Shown here: in pieces, positions 1 through 11,634 of the stretch
Position numbering within the stretch: position 1 is the first letter of the stretch
Layout of the letters: every line of letters begins with the position of its first letter
Assembly: GCA_012861695.1 (NCBI GenBank)
Contig: JAAOOA010000060.1
Location: forward strand, 6,298,683 to 6,362,682
Length of the DNA stretch: 64,000 nucleotides
Direction of reading: 5' to 3'
Origin: Trematomus loennbergii
Lineage: Eukaryota; Chordata; Actinopteri; Perciformes; Nototheniidae
Notes under the pieces: generated by a model
Told to the model about the DNA's origin: nothing
The model's input: only the letters and a program-made list of their open reading frames with translations
Database searches by the model: none
Translations under genes and position numbers: made by a program

Positions 1-1094
1 ATATTTATAGTTATCTTGAAGGACTAATAATCTCGTCCTTCAAAAAATACATGTTTTTGTTTCTCATTTTCATCTGAATTCAGACCTCAGGTGAAGATCT
101 ATCTTTGGGGTCATAATTAATAACAATGCAAACTCGCACAGAGATAATGAAGATACATGTTCTTTAATCGACTTAGCATTCTTTCATACCTAATTTTACT
201 TTGAGGTCATGTTTGACTCCAGCTGGTCATTAGTGTATGCTAAATACTGCAAGTTGGCTGCCTCAAGGTTGAATTGATGTTTCTTTTAGGATAAGCTATT
301 GAGCTAGTTAGCAAGGCAAATGTGATAGATGAAAAACTGAGTTTTCATATTCCCCATATACACTGTTGTGTAAAGCCAAATGCACACAGATATTTTTTTA
401 ATCCATGTTGACCATCTTTGACCCTCCGGTCACCTCACTGAGTTTAGGGTATTTTTCCCATCATGCATGGATTTGCGATTGCACACAGCGGACTACCTAC
501 ACATGTAATGACTCCCTGGGCTAGATTTCCTGAAATTGAATTCCAAAGAATAATCACCCGGCAATATAATGAGCCATTACCCATTTGCTAGAATTGTCTC
601 ATTTGTCTTCTTGAATGCCTATTACTTCATCCACAATATATTATCTTATACCATCACATTTAAAATCAGGCAAGTGTCCCGGGATGTGGTCGTATGGCGT
701 TAAGTATTAAGTCCTCACACATGGTCGTTTTTATCCTACCATATAGATTGATCAGCTTCAGGTTTAGTATCATTGGAATTACATTTATCTTCAAAGCATT
801 ACAGCAAGCTAACATTGTGGTCGATGGGCATGTTGCACATCCAACATTAATGTAGGAAATGAAAGTTTAATGTTCTATCAAATGCTCCGGAGGGAAATTT
901 CGAATACATCTTTTAAAAATATGCCGATATACTTTCTGCCGAAGAGTAACTTTATATGCTACCTCTGAAAACTCACTTTGGATAATCAGATGAAGGAATA
1001 TATATATATATATTTTTTTTTGTCGAGTACAACCAACAGTAGTTGAGTGGCTCTGCATAAAGACTGGCAACATGGAGAACAGCCTGTCTTGTTG
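1..1094. other. No gene seen; AT-rich unique sequence
   Basis: No protein with recognisable homology and no repeat that I know is visible here. A short TA run followed by a T run lies at about 1001-1021. The open frames are short and interrupted, as expected by chance in AT-rich DNA. Confidence 0.6.
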
Positions 1095-1208
1095 TGTCAA
1101 ACAGTAACAAAATCCACCTACCAGCGCTTCCTAATCTCACAAATACTCATACCATAGTCTCCTGTATTGTACTGTATGCATGCATGGCAATAAACCAATT
1201 TGAATTGA
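1095..1208 (+). repeat. Possible LINE 3'-end fragment
   Basis: The segment ends in a GGCAATAAACC-like motif followed by TTTGAATTGATTGATG. This resembles the AT-rich terminal repeat seen at the 3' ends of many fish non-LTR retrotransposons, for example the TTGAT run ending the L2 copy at 62812. No coding part is present, so the assignment rests on the tail alone. Confidence 0.35.
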
Positions 1209-2639
1209 TTGATGTTTCGAACTCTGTCTCGACCAGGAACCTCCGGAAGTTTTGTCTTTAACCTCCATTTAGTTCATTTGGTTATTTGCCAGGTTATTAC
1301 TTTTGCCGCTATTTGTATTCTTTCTGCTCAGCTAAACTCAGCTAAACATCTCCTAGCCGTATCCCAAGGGACAGAACTCAGGTTGGTATTTGTTGTCTTA
1401 TTTAACAGTCCACCAGAAAACAAATCTGCATGTTCCTCCCTTAAGATTGCACTTTTCTTTTCTATAAGCTGTAGGTTTTGTGCCTTATTTTACAGATTTA
1501 GTTTGCAGTAAAAGCAAATAAGAAGTTGGAGCCAGTAAAAATAATCATAAAGAAAAACATGTTGCAAATATTTACTTCTCAGTCTTTTTATATTGGCTTC
1601 AAAACTTGCACTTTGTTAAGAGTTGATGTACATATTTTGAAGAGAATCATGATCAGACACTATTGTATCATCAACGCTTTAGTATAGATTATTTTAGCTC
1701 TCTATAAACACATAGTAAACTGAGATATTTTTCTGTTTTCTTTTAAAATAATCGAATTTAAGTCAAAGTTAAAACGCATAAAGTCGTCTGTCACGAGAAT
1801 TGCTTTCTGTACGAGCATCAGGTGCTTGTTTAGCACCCAGTGACACATTGCTGAAACACTTATGCGCCACTTCACATAAACCATATATTAGATGGTGCAT
1901 GAGCTAAGTGGCCCTGTCTGCTCCGAGCCTTTCATACATATGTTCTCAGGCAGTAAGATGACACAAATTATTTGATTGCGTAAGTATACTCGCGGATATG
2001 CATGCCTTAACGGGGTAGGTTGTTTGTTTCAATTGGTTTTCAGGACCAAAAATGTGAGTGTAGTCTTTGAAGCTTTTTAGCTCCCTCTATTTTACCTCTC
2101 AGGAAATATACATCCTAATTATGATATATATACCGTTTACCACAGCTGTTCCCACAATCTTTTAAAAGGGAATTTGATTAAAGGCTCTTGTGTGGCAACA
2201 ATAAGCACGTTTTAAGAGTTTAACTATCTAGCTAACTATGATATTCTGGTATCTCCGGGTTCATTTCAAATGACGGCCTACTACACCCTGCCTTAGGGCT
2301 ATAAGGCAACAAACTCAGGAACACATTTTCTCTAACCAGCGAATGAAATAAAAAGGTAGAATGACAAATAACAAAGTATGAAAGGTTCATGGGTTCATAT
2401 TCCTTGATTTGTGCAACGATACTGCTGGGGACTGAATCATCTTACAAAATAGGTCATGATGGATACTTAAAATATAGAGGCAGATATATATATATGCAGA
2501 TATCAGTCTCTGCTACAACTTTTCGAACATTGCTTTCTTGGACACACATATGCCATGTGAAAAAGATAACCGTTTTGGCTCATTTTATTTGGTCAGCCAT
2601 TTAAATAGATGTAGATGTTTAATTACGTAACATAGTGGC
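1209..2639. other. No gene seen; unique sequence
   Basis: AT-rich DNA without a recognisable exon or repeat family. The open frames of 60-100 codons show no domain, no composition bias of a real protein and no splice context that I can defend. Confidence 0.55.
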
Positions 2640-3235
2640 ATCGCTCATTACACCTTGAATAGTGTAACATAAGCTAAAGCCAAGCTAGCATCGCTGTGAG
2701 TTAAATACTCACATCAACATGGTTAAAGGTGGGGTAGGTACATTTGAGAAACCAGCTCGAGTGCGCTATAATTTGAAAATACACAGCCGGAAAAAATCTG
2801 CCACTTCCTTATAGAGCCCCTCCTCCAACACACACGAACGTGCACATGACCAATGAGGGCACGAGATAAGTTTGTGCACAGATGGAAGGCTGACAGGCAG
2901 GTAGGCCATCCAGTTATTTTAGCCGGGCCGGCTAAAATGATTGGTCGTGCTTTTTACAGTACTACGGCTTCCACAGATGACATTTTTTTATGGATTTTTT
3001 GTCAAAGCACTTAAGATATTCATTGCTATCGGGATGTTAAGAGCATTCCATGGAATATAACAAAAAGTGTATCTCCAGCCAGTTTCTCAAACTTACCTAC
3101 CCCACCTTTAATGTTAACAGTGGATATTCTAACATGCTGATGTTTTCACATGTTAACCCTCTTAGTTTAGCATGTTAGCATGCTACCTTGCAAATAAGGA
3201 CCTTTTACTAGCGTTAAGTCTGCATGAAAAGTCAA
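2640..3235 (-). repeat. Dispersed repeat G, split by a family A MITE
   Basis: The left part (2640-2722) and right part (3112-3235) carry the GCTAGCATCGCTGTGAG and GTTTAGCATGTTAGCATGCT motifs of a dispersed fish repeat. The same repeat recurs in the opposite orientation at 11376-11631 and 47690-47890. The family A MITE at 2727-3107 separates the halves, so this repeat is the older of the two. The outer boundaries are approximate. Confidence 0.6.
2727..3107 (+). mobile_element. Family A MITE, complete, TTAA target site
   Basis: A 381-bp non-autonomous DNA element. Its ends are inverted repeats of about 35 bp starting AGGTGGGGTAGGTA (right end CCTACCCCACCT on the + strand). It is flanked on both sides by TTAA (2723-2726 and 3108-3111), the target duplication used by the Kolobok and piggyBac superfamilies. 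The ends begin with AG rather than CC, which favours Kolobok; that is inference. There is no coding capacity. A second, one-ended copy in opposite orientation lies at 38274. Confidence 0.85.
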
Positions 3236-3239
3236 AGTG

Positions 3240-3849
3240 GTCTACAGACTGACAGACGTTGCTATATAGACAGTTCTCCAGCAAAGTGCAGATTGAATGA
3301 TTATGTGTAAGAATAGCACCACATTTTATGTATCTTTGATATCGTGCTTCGTCGACATATCAGTTAACTGTGTCAGTTCTTCATCCCTCTCCCCTCTTAT
3401 TCAGTACATTTTCTGAGATGATGAGAAATATGCCAGCTTTAGTAGGCAAAAAACATGCACCACACTTTAGCATCCCTCCTTTGATCTCCTCTGTGAATGA
3501 TGTGCTTAAACTGCCATGAATGTCGAAAGTGTTGCATGTGCAAGTTTCCGTGCTCAACGCCACTCAAGTGTCTGCCATAAATTGGTTTCTGAGATAAGAT
3601 ATCCTCCTTCTTTCACACCACGGATGACTCAATCCCTGATCTTGTTAGCAAGCTTTTAGAGGATAGAAAGGCTCTCTGATTATGACCATAGGTTTTTTTT
3701 TCTTAATATGGCACTGTGGTAGGGCCCCCTCCCAGTTGACATCTTAGCCCTCAACCAAAAATGTATTTTTACAAAGATATTATAAGTAATTGTTTTTAAG
3801 GATAATCAAATGTCATCAGCCATAAGAAATGCTTTCGCTCTCCAGGTGA
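3240..3849. other. No gene seen; unique sequence
   Basis: Moderately AT-rich DNA with no recognisable exon, repeat or RNA gene. Confidence 0.5.
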
Positions 3850-4082
3850 GAATAATAATTGAAAAGCTTTTTGAAGTGCTGATAACTTAAAAAAAAATCC
3901 TTATACCTCAAAATGCAAGGGTGTCGACTTGTTACTTGGAAAACTCCCTCAGACTCAACAATGACCCTGAACAGACATGACAATAATCAGAAGGCTTTTG
4001 AAGTGCTGATAACTTTTTTAAATGTCCTAATTACTCCAAACCCAAGGGTTTATTGGGTCGGCTTGTTACTTTGAAAACTCCC
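3850..4082 (+). repeat. Diverged tandem duplication, period about 127 bp
   Basis: Two diverged copies lie head to tail. Both contain AATAAT, a GAAGTGCTGATAACTT block (from about 3872 and 3999), a CTTGTTACTT block and a GAAAACTCCC block in the same order. Indels in the A/T-rich parts show that the duplication is old. No coding or RNA function is apparent. Confidence 0.7.
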
Positions 4083-5224
4083 CTACAACATCCCTGAAGA
4101 GCCATGGGGTATTGGAGGCTTAAAGCTTTAAGTGTTTAACTTGCAACAGAGAAATGGAGACGCGGAAAAATAGACAACTTATTGGTCTGTAGCAGTTTTG
4201 AAGGCCCTCTTTTAGCCATCACAGCTATTACACAGGTCATTAACTACATGCTGCTGCCTCCTCCATGCTTCATGTTGGAGACACCTGACCTTATTCTGAA
4301 CTATGGAACAACTTCTGTATCTACTAACGTTGGGGAACAAGGGTTTTTCTAATCTTTTTCAAATAGTTTTTTAACAACGTAATAGTGTTTAATACAACAA
4401 AGAATGTATAGATAAGATAGACTTTGTAATTGATGCAATAGTATTTGGTTAATAGAGATGTGTATTAAAACTGCAACTGTGAACACTAAAAGATACATGC
4501 ACTTTCTTTGATGTAAGGACAAAGTTGTCCACATGTTATGCTAATTTGCCATCTGCCTAAAAATAAATCAAAGTATGAGGCTGTTTCTTAGGGAGTAGAG
4601 TGTGCTATACAATGTGTTTTGATGTCCGGTTTGAACTTTTAAACAGTTACTAATATGAATTAGAGGGGGGAGAGAAAAAGAAAAACCAGTAAAAAATGGT
4701 CTGACATGATAAGATATAATCAAATTATAGTAGCTATCAATTTAAATTTAGATGGAAGAGCACGCCATTCACAAAGCAGAACGAAAGAGGCACAATGGTC
4801 CATTTGTTTGCTCACTAAAAACAGTCCTTTTCTGAATTGTGTGAAGCTCTTTTTGAGAAAGTCATTTCAAGAAAGAAAGAAAATGGACTCAAGGGCAATT
4901 CCACAAAATTAAGAAAGAAATTAAAAGCAAAGAGTGGCTTTATACTCATGCAGGACTCAAATGCTTCTGTTTGTGATTTAACAGCTTGAATGAGAGCTTT
5001 TGTCTTTCAACTGACACGCAATGCTACAGGAGTCCAGTCGTTTGTACATTGTGCCTTGTTAGGCAAATCTATAAATATACTTATAGAATACTAACATGAA
5101 TTCATAGTCCTGTCACACTGTGTGTTATCATGTCGGATTAACTTCACAAAACAAATGAGATGAAGTCATGAAAGGTTAACATGCTAGTTTAGACAAATTG
5201 GAGCTGAAAGCAGACATTTTTAAA
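4083..5224. other. No gene seen; unique sequence
   Basis: AT-rich DNA without recognisable features. A purine-rich patch lies near 4660-4690 and another near 4870-4930. Confidence 0.5.
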
Positions 5225-5430
5225 ATGGTAAATGCATTTCTATAGAGCTTTTCCAGTCTTTGCAACCCCACAAAGGCTTTACACATACAAGTCAGCATTC
5301 ACACACATTGTTACAGAGGAAGAGGCTGCCATACAAGGTGCCACCTGCTCAAGGAGACTCGCATTCACACAAACTCACATACAATTTGGGGTGAACTACC
5401 TGGCCCAAGGACACATTGTCCCAAGATAGG
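5225..5430. repeat. Common teleost dispersed repeat, SINE/LINE-associated type
   Basis: The segment carries the TATAGAGCTTTTCCAGTC and AGGCTTTACAC motifs, then ATTCACACACATT, GAGGCTGCCATAC, AGGTGCCACCTGCTC and finally TGGCCCAAGGACACATTGTC. This order is typical of a very abundant fish repeat. A short fragment of the same kind of head (TTTTTATAGCGCTTTTCC) is embedded at 15345-15410. It does not encode protein. Confidence 0.65.
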
Positions 5431-5442
5431 ATGGTCCTTTAT

Positions 5443-5875
5443 TACATTACATTACATTGCATTTAGCTGATGCTTTTATCCAAAGCGACTTACAATAAGT
5501 GCACTCGACCATGAAGATACAAACTTGAAGAAAACAGAATCATATAAGTACATCAGGTTTCATAGAGCCAAAACATTTCAAGTGCTACTCAACTGGCTTT
5601 AGATAAGCCAGTCCTTTGTTAGTATATAAGTGCTTTGTTAGTCATTTTATTGCTTGAAGTGAAGTCGAAAGAGATGAGTTTTCAGTCTGCGCCGGAAGAT
5701 GTGTAAGCTTTCTGCTGTCCTGATGTCAATGGGGAGCTCATTCCACCATTTTGGAGCCAGGATAGCAAACCCACGTGTTTTTGCTGATGGGAACTTGGGT
5801 CCCCCTCGCAATGAGGGTGCAGCGAGCCGTTTGGCCGATGCAGAGTGGAGGGAAAGTCAGGTGTTAGCAGCAACA
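5443..5875 (+). repeat. Common teleost dispersed repeat (CAAAGCGACTTACAA type)
   Basis: It begins with four near-copies of ATTACATT, then has the hallmark TTTTATCCAAAGCGACTTAC. Further on it has AGATGAGTTTTCAGTCTGCG, ATGGGGAGCTCATTCCACCA, GAGCCAGGATAGCAAACCCA and GCAGCGAGCCGTTTGGC in the usual order. I recognise the series as one family of about 400 bp that is dispersed in many teleosts. Its superfamily is not settled by this copy and no autonomous partner is visible. Confidence 0.75.
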
Positions 5876-6005
5876 GAATGAGACAGAAACAAAGTTAGTA
5901 CAAATGATTATACACACAACGATAATAAGAACAAAAATAATAAACATGTAGTAACACAGGGGTTGACTACAGGGGCTGGGAATCAAACTACTAAGCTTCC
6001 AATAT

Positions 6006-6530
6006 CAAATACAATCAACATGTATTAATACAGCACTTTTAGGACACAAAAGGTAACAAAAAGTGCTTCACAGAACCCAAAAATAACTAGTCCCCCCCTG
6101 TCAGGTAAAAAAACACTTAAAAACCAATAGAACCAATAAACAGAGGACTGAATAAAACAAGAATAACAAAAAAAATAAGAATAAAATAAGGAACAAGATA
6201 ATAAAAAAAGCATAAACATCTAATAAATACTATTTAATTCAAAGCCAAAATAAAAAGCTGGGTCTTGAGTAGGCTCTTTGAAAGTATGATCGCTCTGTGA
6301 GTGACCCTCAGGTCTTCTGGGATACTGTTCCACAATCATGGGCCGTAATGATAAAGAGACGCCTCACCGTGGGTTTTTGTGTTCACTTTAAGTATGATTG
6401 AAAGGCCAGTAACAGAAGACATGAGGCTTCCAGACGGTTCATTGTTAAAAGCAGATCTAATAAATATCTAGTCCCAAGACCATTTAGAGCTTTAAAACCA
6501 ATAAAAGTATTCTAAAATCAATATGAGGAG
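6006..6530 (+). repeat. Common teleost dispersed repeat (AAAGTGCTTCACAG type)
   Basis: Motifs appear in the expected order: TATTAATACAGCACTTTTAG, AAAAAGTGCTTCACAG, an A-rich stretch at 6110-6215, AGCTGGGTCTTGAGTAGG, CTCAGGTCTTCTGGGATACT, and near the end AGACCATTTAGAGC then TTTAAAACCAATAAAAG. The copy is diverged and non-coding. It is distinct from the CAAAGCGACTTACAA repeat just upstream, although the two share the same kind of organisation. Confidence 0.6.
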
Positions 6531-6821
6531 TTGTTGGAGACGAAAAAAGTGGACGACCAATCTACCTCTGAGACGCAGCCGGATCATTGTGTTGGTGCTA
6601 CACAACGAGGATTTTCTCTATTTGTTTAGACACACATAGATGAAGCGTCAGGGCACTACACAGTGCCAGGTTTCTTTTTCTTCTTTTTTTGTATTCTGTA
6701 ACAATACATAATTGTTAGTGCACAAGAAAAACCTTGACTTAAACTTTGTTATCTAAGTTTAATCAAATACTTTACAGATGTGTTTTTCAGATCAAATGAA
6801 GGTTGAGTTGGAAGTTGGACT
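6531..6821. other. No gene seen; spacer
   Basis: Unique sequence between dispersed repeats. It contains a T-rich run at about 6672-6693 and nothing that I can assign. Confidence 0.5.
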
Positions 6822-7124
6822 AATGCAACTAGGGTTGCAAAATTCCGTGATTTTCAAAGATGGAAACTTTCCATGGGAATTTAAGGAATAAACGGGAATT
6901 TATGGGAATAAACGGGAATTTATGGGAATAAACGGGAATAAACTGGGAATTTTCTAAATTGAAGGTTGGCTCTTCATAGGGAACTTAAATATAGTTGGGG
7001 AAGGTGTAGCATAATCTTGACTAAAACAAACAGAGACAAACAGATATCCATGCCATTCCTCAATCACATGCATGCACATAGCACACTGCTTACTGCATGG
7101 CTATTGAGACCACACCCCATACAG

Positions 7125-8167
7125 CAGTGGTTCTCAAAGTGGGGGGCGTGCGAGAGACCAGGAGGAAAAATGGTTATTAAAAAAAAAAAAAAAAATCATA
7201 ATTTGAAATATTATTGATTCGAAATAATATGATACAGTACAGTACTATTACGTCTGGGTCTCTGTGTTTCATTAAAGCCCGGCTCTGTGTGTTTGTGGAA
7301 CGAGCCATTTTGTGTGCGCGAGCGAGAGAGAGAGAGAGAGAGAGCGCACCGGTACCTGAGATTGTTGTTGTTAGCTTCTGGTGCTAGCGAGCTACGCTAA
7401 CATAAGATATAAGGAGTTTTTTTCAACAACAAAGTGGAGGAGAGTCCTCTCCTGTCAGACTGAGAGGCTCAGTGAGCTAAAGGATTCTCTCAGTGTTATC
7501 TCAGTGGGTCTCAAATGTTTTGGTCACCATTAATGTAAACAATTATTTCCGAGGCACGTTATATATGATCATTATAGTTATAAAAAAATAAGAGAATAAA
7601 TGAAAAACAGGTATGAAATACTATATGACAGTAAACAAGAATGCAGTTTAAAAGGGTAATTTGTAAAATATCCATAAAGAAAAAGTAAATCTGCTTACAG
7701 TTCTGTTTCATATGGGTGTTGAGAGATGTATCCATAGATCTCTTCATGTTGCTCTCAAAGTGCACCAGATTGATGCTTTTCACTTAAATATTTAAAAATA
7801 AAATGTTCCCGGGGGAGCTTGCCCCCGAACCCCCCTATGTGACGTCCACACACCACCTGTAGAAATAGCACTTACCCCTGCTTACACCTATATGCCGTGA
7901 GCTGATTATCGAGCTTCATTGTAACAGTCGCGGGTACACTGTGTATATGCATGGGGAGTGTTGCAGTAGAAAATTCCACTGTAGCGACCGGTACATTAAT
8001 GGGAAACCCTAAATGTTTGAGCACCCTCTATGAAACATCAAGCTACCCCACAGCACCCCCAAAATAAATCTCTGGTGCCGCCACTGAGCCTGACTATTTG
8101 TGTTGGGGGGGCCGACTTTTTTTTCCTCCAAAGTGGGGGCCTGACAGAAAAAGTTTGAGAACCACTG
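7125..8167. mobile_element. hAT element (inner) nested in the outer hAT
   Basis: The element starts CAGTGGTTCTCAAAG and ends TTTGAGAACCACTG. It is flanked by 8-bp copies CCATACAG (7117-7124) and CCCTACAG (8168-8175) that differ at one base. These ends are typical of a hAT group with CAGTGGTTCTCAA termini. The interior contains a GA microsatellite, a GC-rich palindromic segment near 7808-7840 and no recognisable transposase. It is younger than the element it interrupts. Confidence 0.88.
7324..7344. repeat. GA microsatellite
   Basis: About ten uninterrupted GA units lie inside the inner hAT element, flanked by CGAGC and GCGC. Confidence 0.9.
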
Positions 8168-8713
8168 CCCTACAGGCACTGTGCATTCCTCCATCACATG
8201 CACAAATGATTTCTTGTGGGGATTTTTGGATGGGGGTTGCATTTTTGTTCATTTTTGAATGAGTGGGGTTGGGGGGATGAGTACTATTTAACTCAACATT
8301 CATGTTTTTGTTCTTCAATGAAACAAATGATTGTTCAATAAAATAATTAAAACTTGTTCTGTTCTACTTACAAATAATCTGTTGAAATGTCATGTTTTTT
8401 TATTGTATTGACAAAACAAATGGTTTATATTTATGCTTGGATATGATACAATTCGATTACATTACCCTCAATTCCCAGTTCCTAGTTCCCATAAATTCCC
8501 ATAAATTCCCATAATTCCCATTATTCCCATGGAAAGTTTCCAATATGGAATATTTCCAAAATTCCCCAGCTTAACTTCCCATGGAAATGTACCGGAAATG
8601 TTCCGCCCCTTTGCAACCCTAAATGCAACCAATGAGAGCGAAAGGACCATTGAGCACCCTCCTTTTTACGAGCAGGTTTACCATGTTTTGCTTTGAAACT
8701 ATAGATTAGTGTT

Positions 8714-9830
8714 CTAAATCCTGAGACCTATTTTGTAGTGATGGGAATTATGGCTCTTTGAAGGGAGCCGGATCTTATGGCTCCGTTCCTTTCAAAGAGC
8801 CGTTCAAAAGAGCCGTTCAAAAGAGCCGTTTCTTTTAAAGGGGCGGGGTTACTAGAAATAATCACCAGGATAATGATTGACTGTATTGCCAGACCTAATG
8901 TCAATAATCTGCATTGTAAACATGACACAAGGTGGCGCCATATCCATGTCATTCATGTCAGTGAATGTACTACTTTGAATTTACCCTCTGTATGTGTTAA
9001 GTAAATAAAGTTGCCTTGCCTTGAATGAAATTCACGCAACTCTTAATATTAGATACTGTGTTTTTAAGTGGCGATGGAGATTATTTGTTGACCCTGCTTT
9101 AAAGGATATTTTGCGTTTGGCTCATTTTCCATCCGAAAAACCCGTCGTCTACCTCTCCTGTACCACTTGTTATGACTTCTCTCTCGCGCGTATTCCGTTA
9201 AGACCCACCCCACCTCACTCCTCGTGCTGAAACCTACCTATCAGAGTAGGGGCGGGTTTTCACAGAATACGTTTGGGGAACAAAATCAAGCTTTTTAAAA
9301 GGCGAGTGGATTTTGGCAGGCAGTGAGTGCGGACCAACGATTGAACGATAACAAGAACGGCTCTCACCAAGTACGACTCGGTTCCCCTCGTTCGTACCAA
9401 AGAGCCGTTCAAAAGAATCGGCTCGTTCGCGACCGACACATCACTACTATTTTGCTTTTTGGGGTTTTCGCTTTCCTGTAGTGTGTTTATAGGTTCTTGT
9501 GCATGTAAATGGTCTGCAAAGGCTAAAATCCCAAAGCTCCCTCCCGATGGAAATTATCTCCCACACACTCCCCTCCTGCCTGGACCATTGGACTTACTCG
9601 CGCTTGTATTGGCTAGTGCTCCAACACATAGTATGTGATCGGCTAAGGAGCGGGACTTCTCAAAGCTGTTGACCTATCACAACAGAGCCAGACAGCTAAC
9701 CAATCAGAGCAGGCTCTGGTTTCAGACAGAGGATGAAAAAAAATAAAGAGCTTTTTGAACACTGAAGCATGTAAACACTCGAGGCACAAAATACAAATAT
9801 GAACCTGAAAATGAGCAAAAATGGGCCCCT
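8714..9830 (-). mobile_element. Family B MITE interrupted by a hAT element
   Basis: The right part (9455-9830) matches the other family B copies: GGGGTTTTCGCTTTCC, GGTCTGCAAAGGCTAAAATC, TTGGCTAGTGCTCCAACACA, CTCTGGTTTCAGACAGAGG and an end GGGCCCCTTTAA with TTAA at 9831-9834. The left end, GAGACCTATTTTG at 8724-8735, corresponds to the GGCCCCATTATGC-like end of other copies. It is cut off from the body by the hAT element at 8736-9446. The exact left boundary is uncertain. Confidence 0.75.
8736..9446. mobile_element. hAT element with GAGCCGTTC repeats, perfect 8-bp target duplication
   Basis: A 711-bp element with ends TAGTGATG and CATCACTA, flanked by a perfect duplication CTATTTTG (8728-8735 and 9447-9454). 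Subterminal GAGCCGTTCAAAAGAGCCG-like repeats occur in both arms (8770-8840 and 9395-9425), a feature of a hAT group common in fish. It encodes no transposase. It landed about 20 bp inside the end of a family B MITE. Confidence 0.92.
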
Positions 9831-9834
9831 TTAA

Positions 9835-11375
9835 ATATTTCTATATTTTGGTTAATATTGCGCTATTTACATTTTCATATAAATAATCAGAAAGTTTATA
9901 AAGTTATCACCCCAAGCATAACAGAGATTTTTAGGGTCTTTCAGCTCATTGTTTTGGTTGTAGGTCCATTACTGTTTTTGTTCAGTCTCACTGCACTAAT
10001 CATTTCCAACTGCAGTGAGCAACTGTTTTCTACAACAATAAGTTAGTTGGTGAACAAAGTGTCTATATAATTGATGTTTGGTAGATTTCTTCTTAGGAGT
10101 TAGTGGAGACAAAAACAGTTCTAAATGTAGAGTGAATTGTGCTCTTAGTTGCCAAAACATAATAACAAAAACACTTGTCACGCTTTAGTTGCTTCTTTGG
10201 ATATTGTGGCGGATATAATATTTGGAATTCTGACAGAACACAGTATCAGCGTGGTATTATTTTTCCTCTCCAAACTAATTTTGTTTTGCTCATCAGTTGT
10301 ATAGACATGTCATAGCACAGATGATTATAGCTTTGCTTTTTCAAATTTTATGTCAGCTGTTTCTCTTGTACTAAAACCCAACAAAGAGAATGCGCTCTCA
10401 GTGTGTAAACGTTTATACATAGAATTAAGCTGTCGGGTCAAGCTGTTAAAGGATAGGTGCCAATAAATCCCACTCCACTGTCTTTGTTATCAGTTTCATC
10501 CTGCTGAGAACTTGGCAATGAAATGCCATGCTGATGGCCTCAATGTAGAAATCAACTAATTGCAATGACTTTCACAGTCTCAGAGCGTCTGTCCATATGT
10601 CCATTTGGAAACCCCCCTGTGGATTCACAATATGTAACAGCAAATGACTTTGTCTATGAGAAATTGATGGCATGCTGGCAAGGGGCTTATTGACATGGAG
10701 GAAGTTGTATTGATGAGAAGCACGGCAGGTTTTTAAATTGAATCCTTGACTGCCTCACAGAGAGTTACTGAGGGGACTAGAGAAAAGCTTCGCTAAGATT
10801 TGTAAAAGGTGACATTCGTTTTTCTTTTTTACGGGATGAGCACTCTTGCAAGAGGTCAGGCCGAAATGTTCATGGCCCATTTAGTACTGAACACATCAGT
10901 TCCAATGTACCATCTGTGTTTTTCTCCAGGAAGAGATGAAATCCCAGAAAGCACAGCAATGTGACAGGGGGAGAAATGTCCCGGCAATGTTTTGCGAGTG
11001 CAGCGCTGCACATAATTAGATCCCAGACATCCACAGGGAGTTACCAAACACACAGCTCTAATGTCATCATGACTGGGCCTCTGATAAGGCCAACACTACT
11101 GTCAACAAGCAGTTTGGATTAATGTTCTAATCTTGCGTTTTTAACAATTGTGAAGATGGTAATTGTACTCTTGGAGATCTCCTGTTTAAACCTAATTGCA
11201 ACAGCACACGATCAATATAAGCAACATGGCCCAATGGATGACCACACTAGTCTGTTAGTTGGTTAACAACCTTGATTCAGACTGAAATATCCTAACAACC
11301 GAAGGGATCAATTGCCGTGATTGGTGGGTATTCATGGTCTCCAGAGGATGATTCCTCCTGGCTTTGGTGAGCCCT
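9835..11375. other. No gene seen; unique sequence with a less AT-rich core
   Basis: No exon, RNA gene or known repeat is visible. The stretch 10440-11110 has balanced composition, few simple repeats and no transposon signature. It is the kind of segment that sometimes proves to be conserved non-coding DNA, but the sequence alone cannot show this. Confidence 0.5.
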
Positions 11376-11631
11376 TACATTTTCCTCTAGCGCAATTAGG
11401 ATGTTAATGTTTCTGGTACAGAGGCAAATGTCCCCCTTAGGATTAATTGTATTGACCCCTTCACTTTTCCTCTAACTCGACAATCAGTTCAACATTTAAA
11501 TGTGTCCAATACTTTGGTTTATGACTTATTACCAGGAAAACTAATGGAATCCTTATTAGCCTTACCTGTAGTTTGATTTTGAGGTAATTAGCAAATGTTA
11601 GCGTGGTCCACATTTCTAAATATTACCATAA
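11376..11631 (+). repeat. Dispersed repeat G
   Basis: It carries TTTTCCTCTAGCGCAATTAG, CCAATACTTTGGTTTATGAC, GGAAAACTAATGG and TAATTAGCAAATGTTAGCG in the order seen again at 47690-47890. The copy stops abruptly at the family D MITE that follows, which suggests that D inserted into or next to it. Confidence 0.6.
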
Positions 11632-11634
11632 TAG

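Larger units (their letters stand above)
6830..8621. mobile_element. hAT element (outer) with perfect 8-bp target duplication
   Basis: The ends are inverted repeats starting TAGGGTTGCAAA and ending TTTGCAACCCTA. They are flanked by a perfect 8-bp duplication AATGCAAC at 6822-6829 and 8622-8629, the signature length for hAT transposons. Just inside both ends are runs of GGGAATTTATGGGAAT-like repeats in inverted orientation (6880-6955 and 8463-8575). About 1.05 kb of its 1792 bp is a second hAT element (7125-8167). No transposase is left, so it is non-autonomous. Confidence 0.9.
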
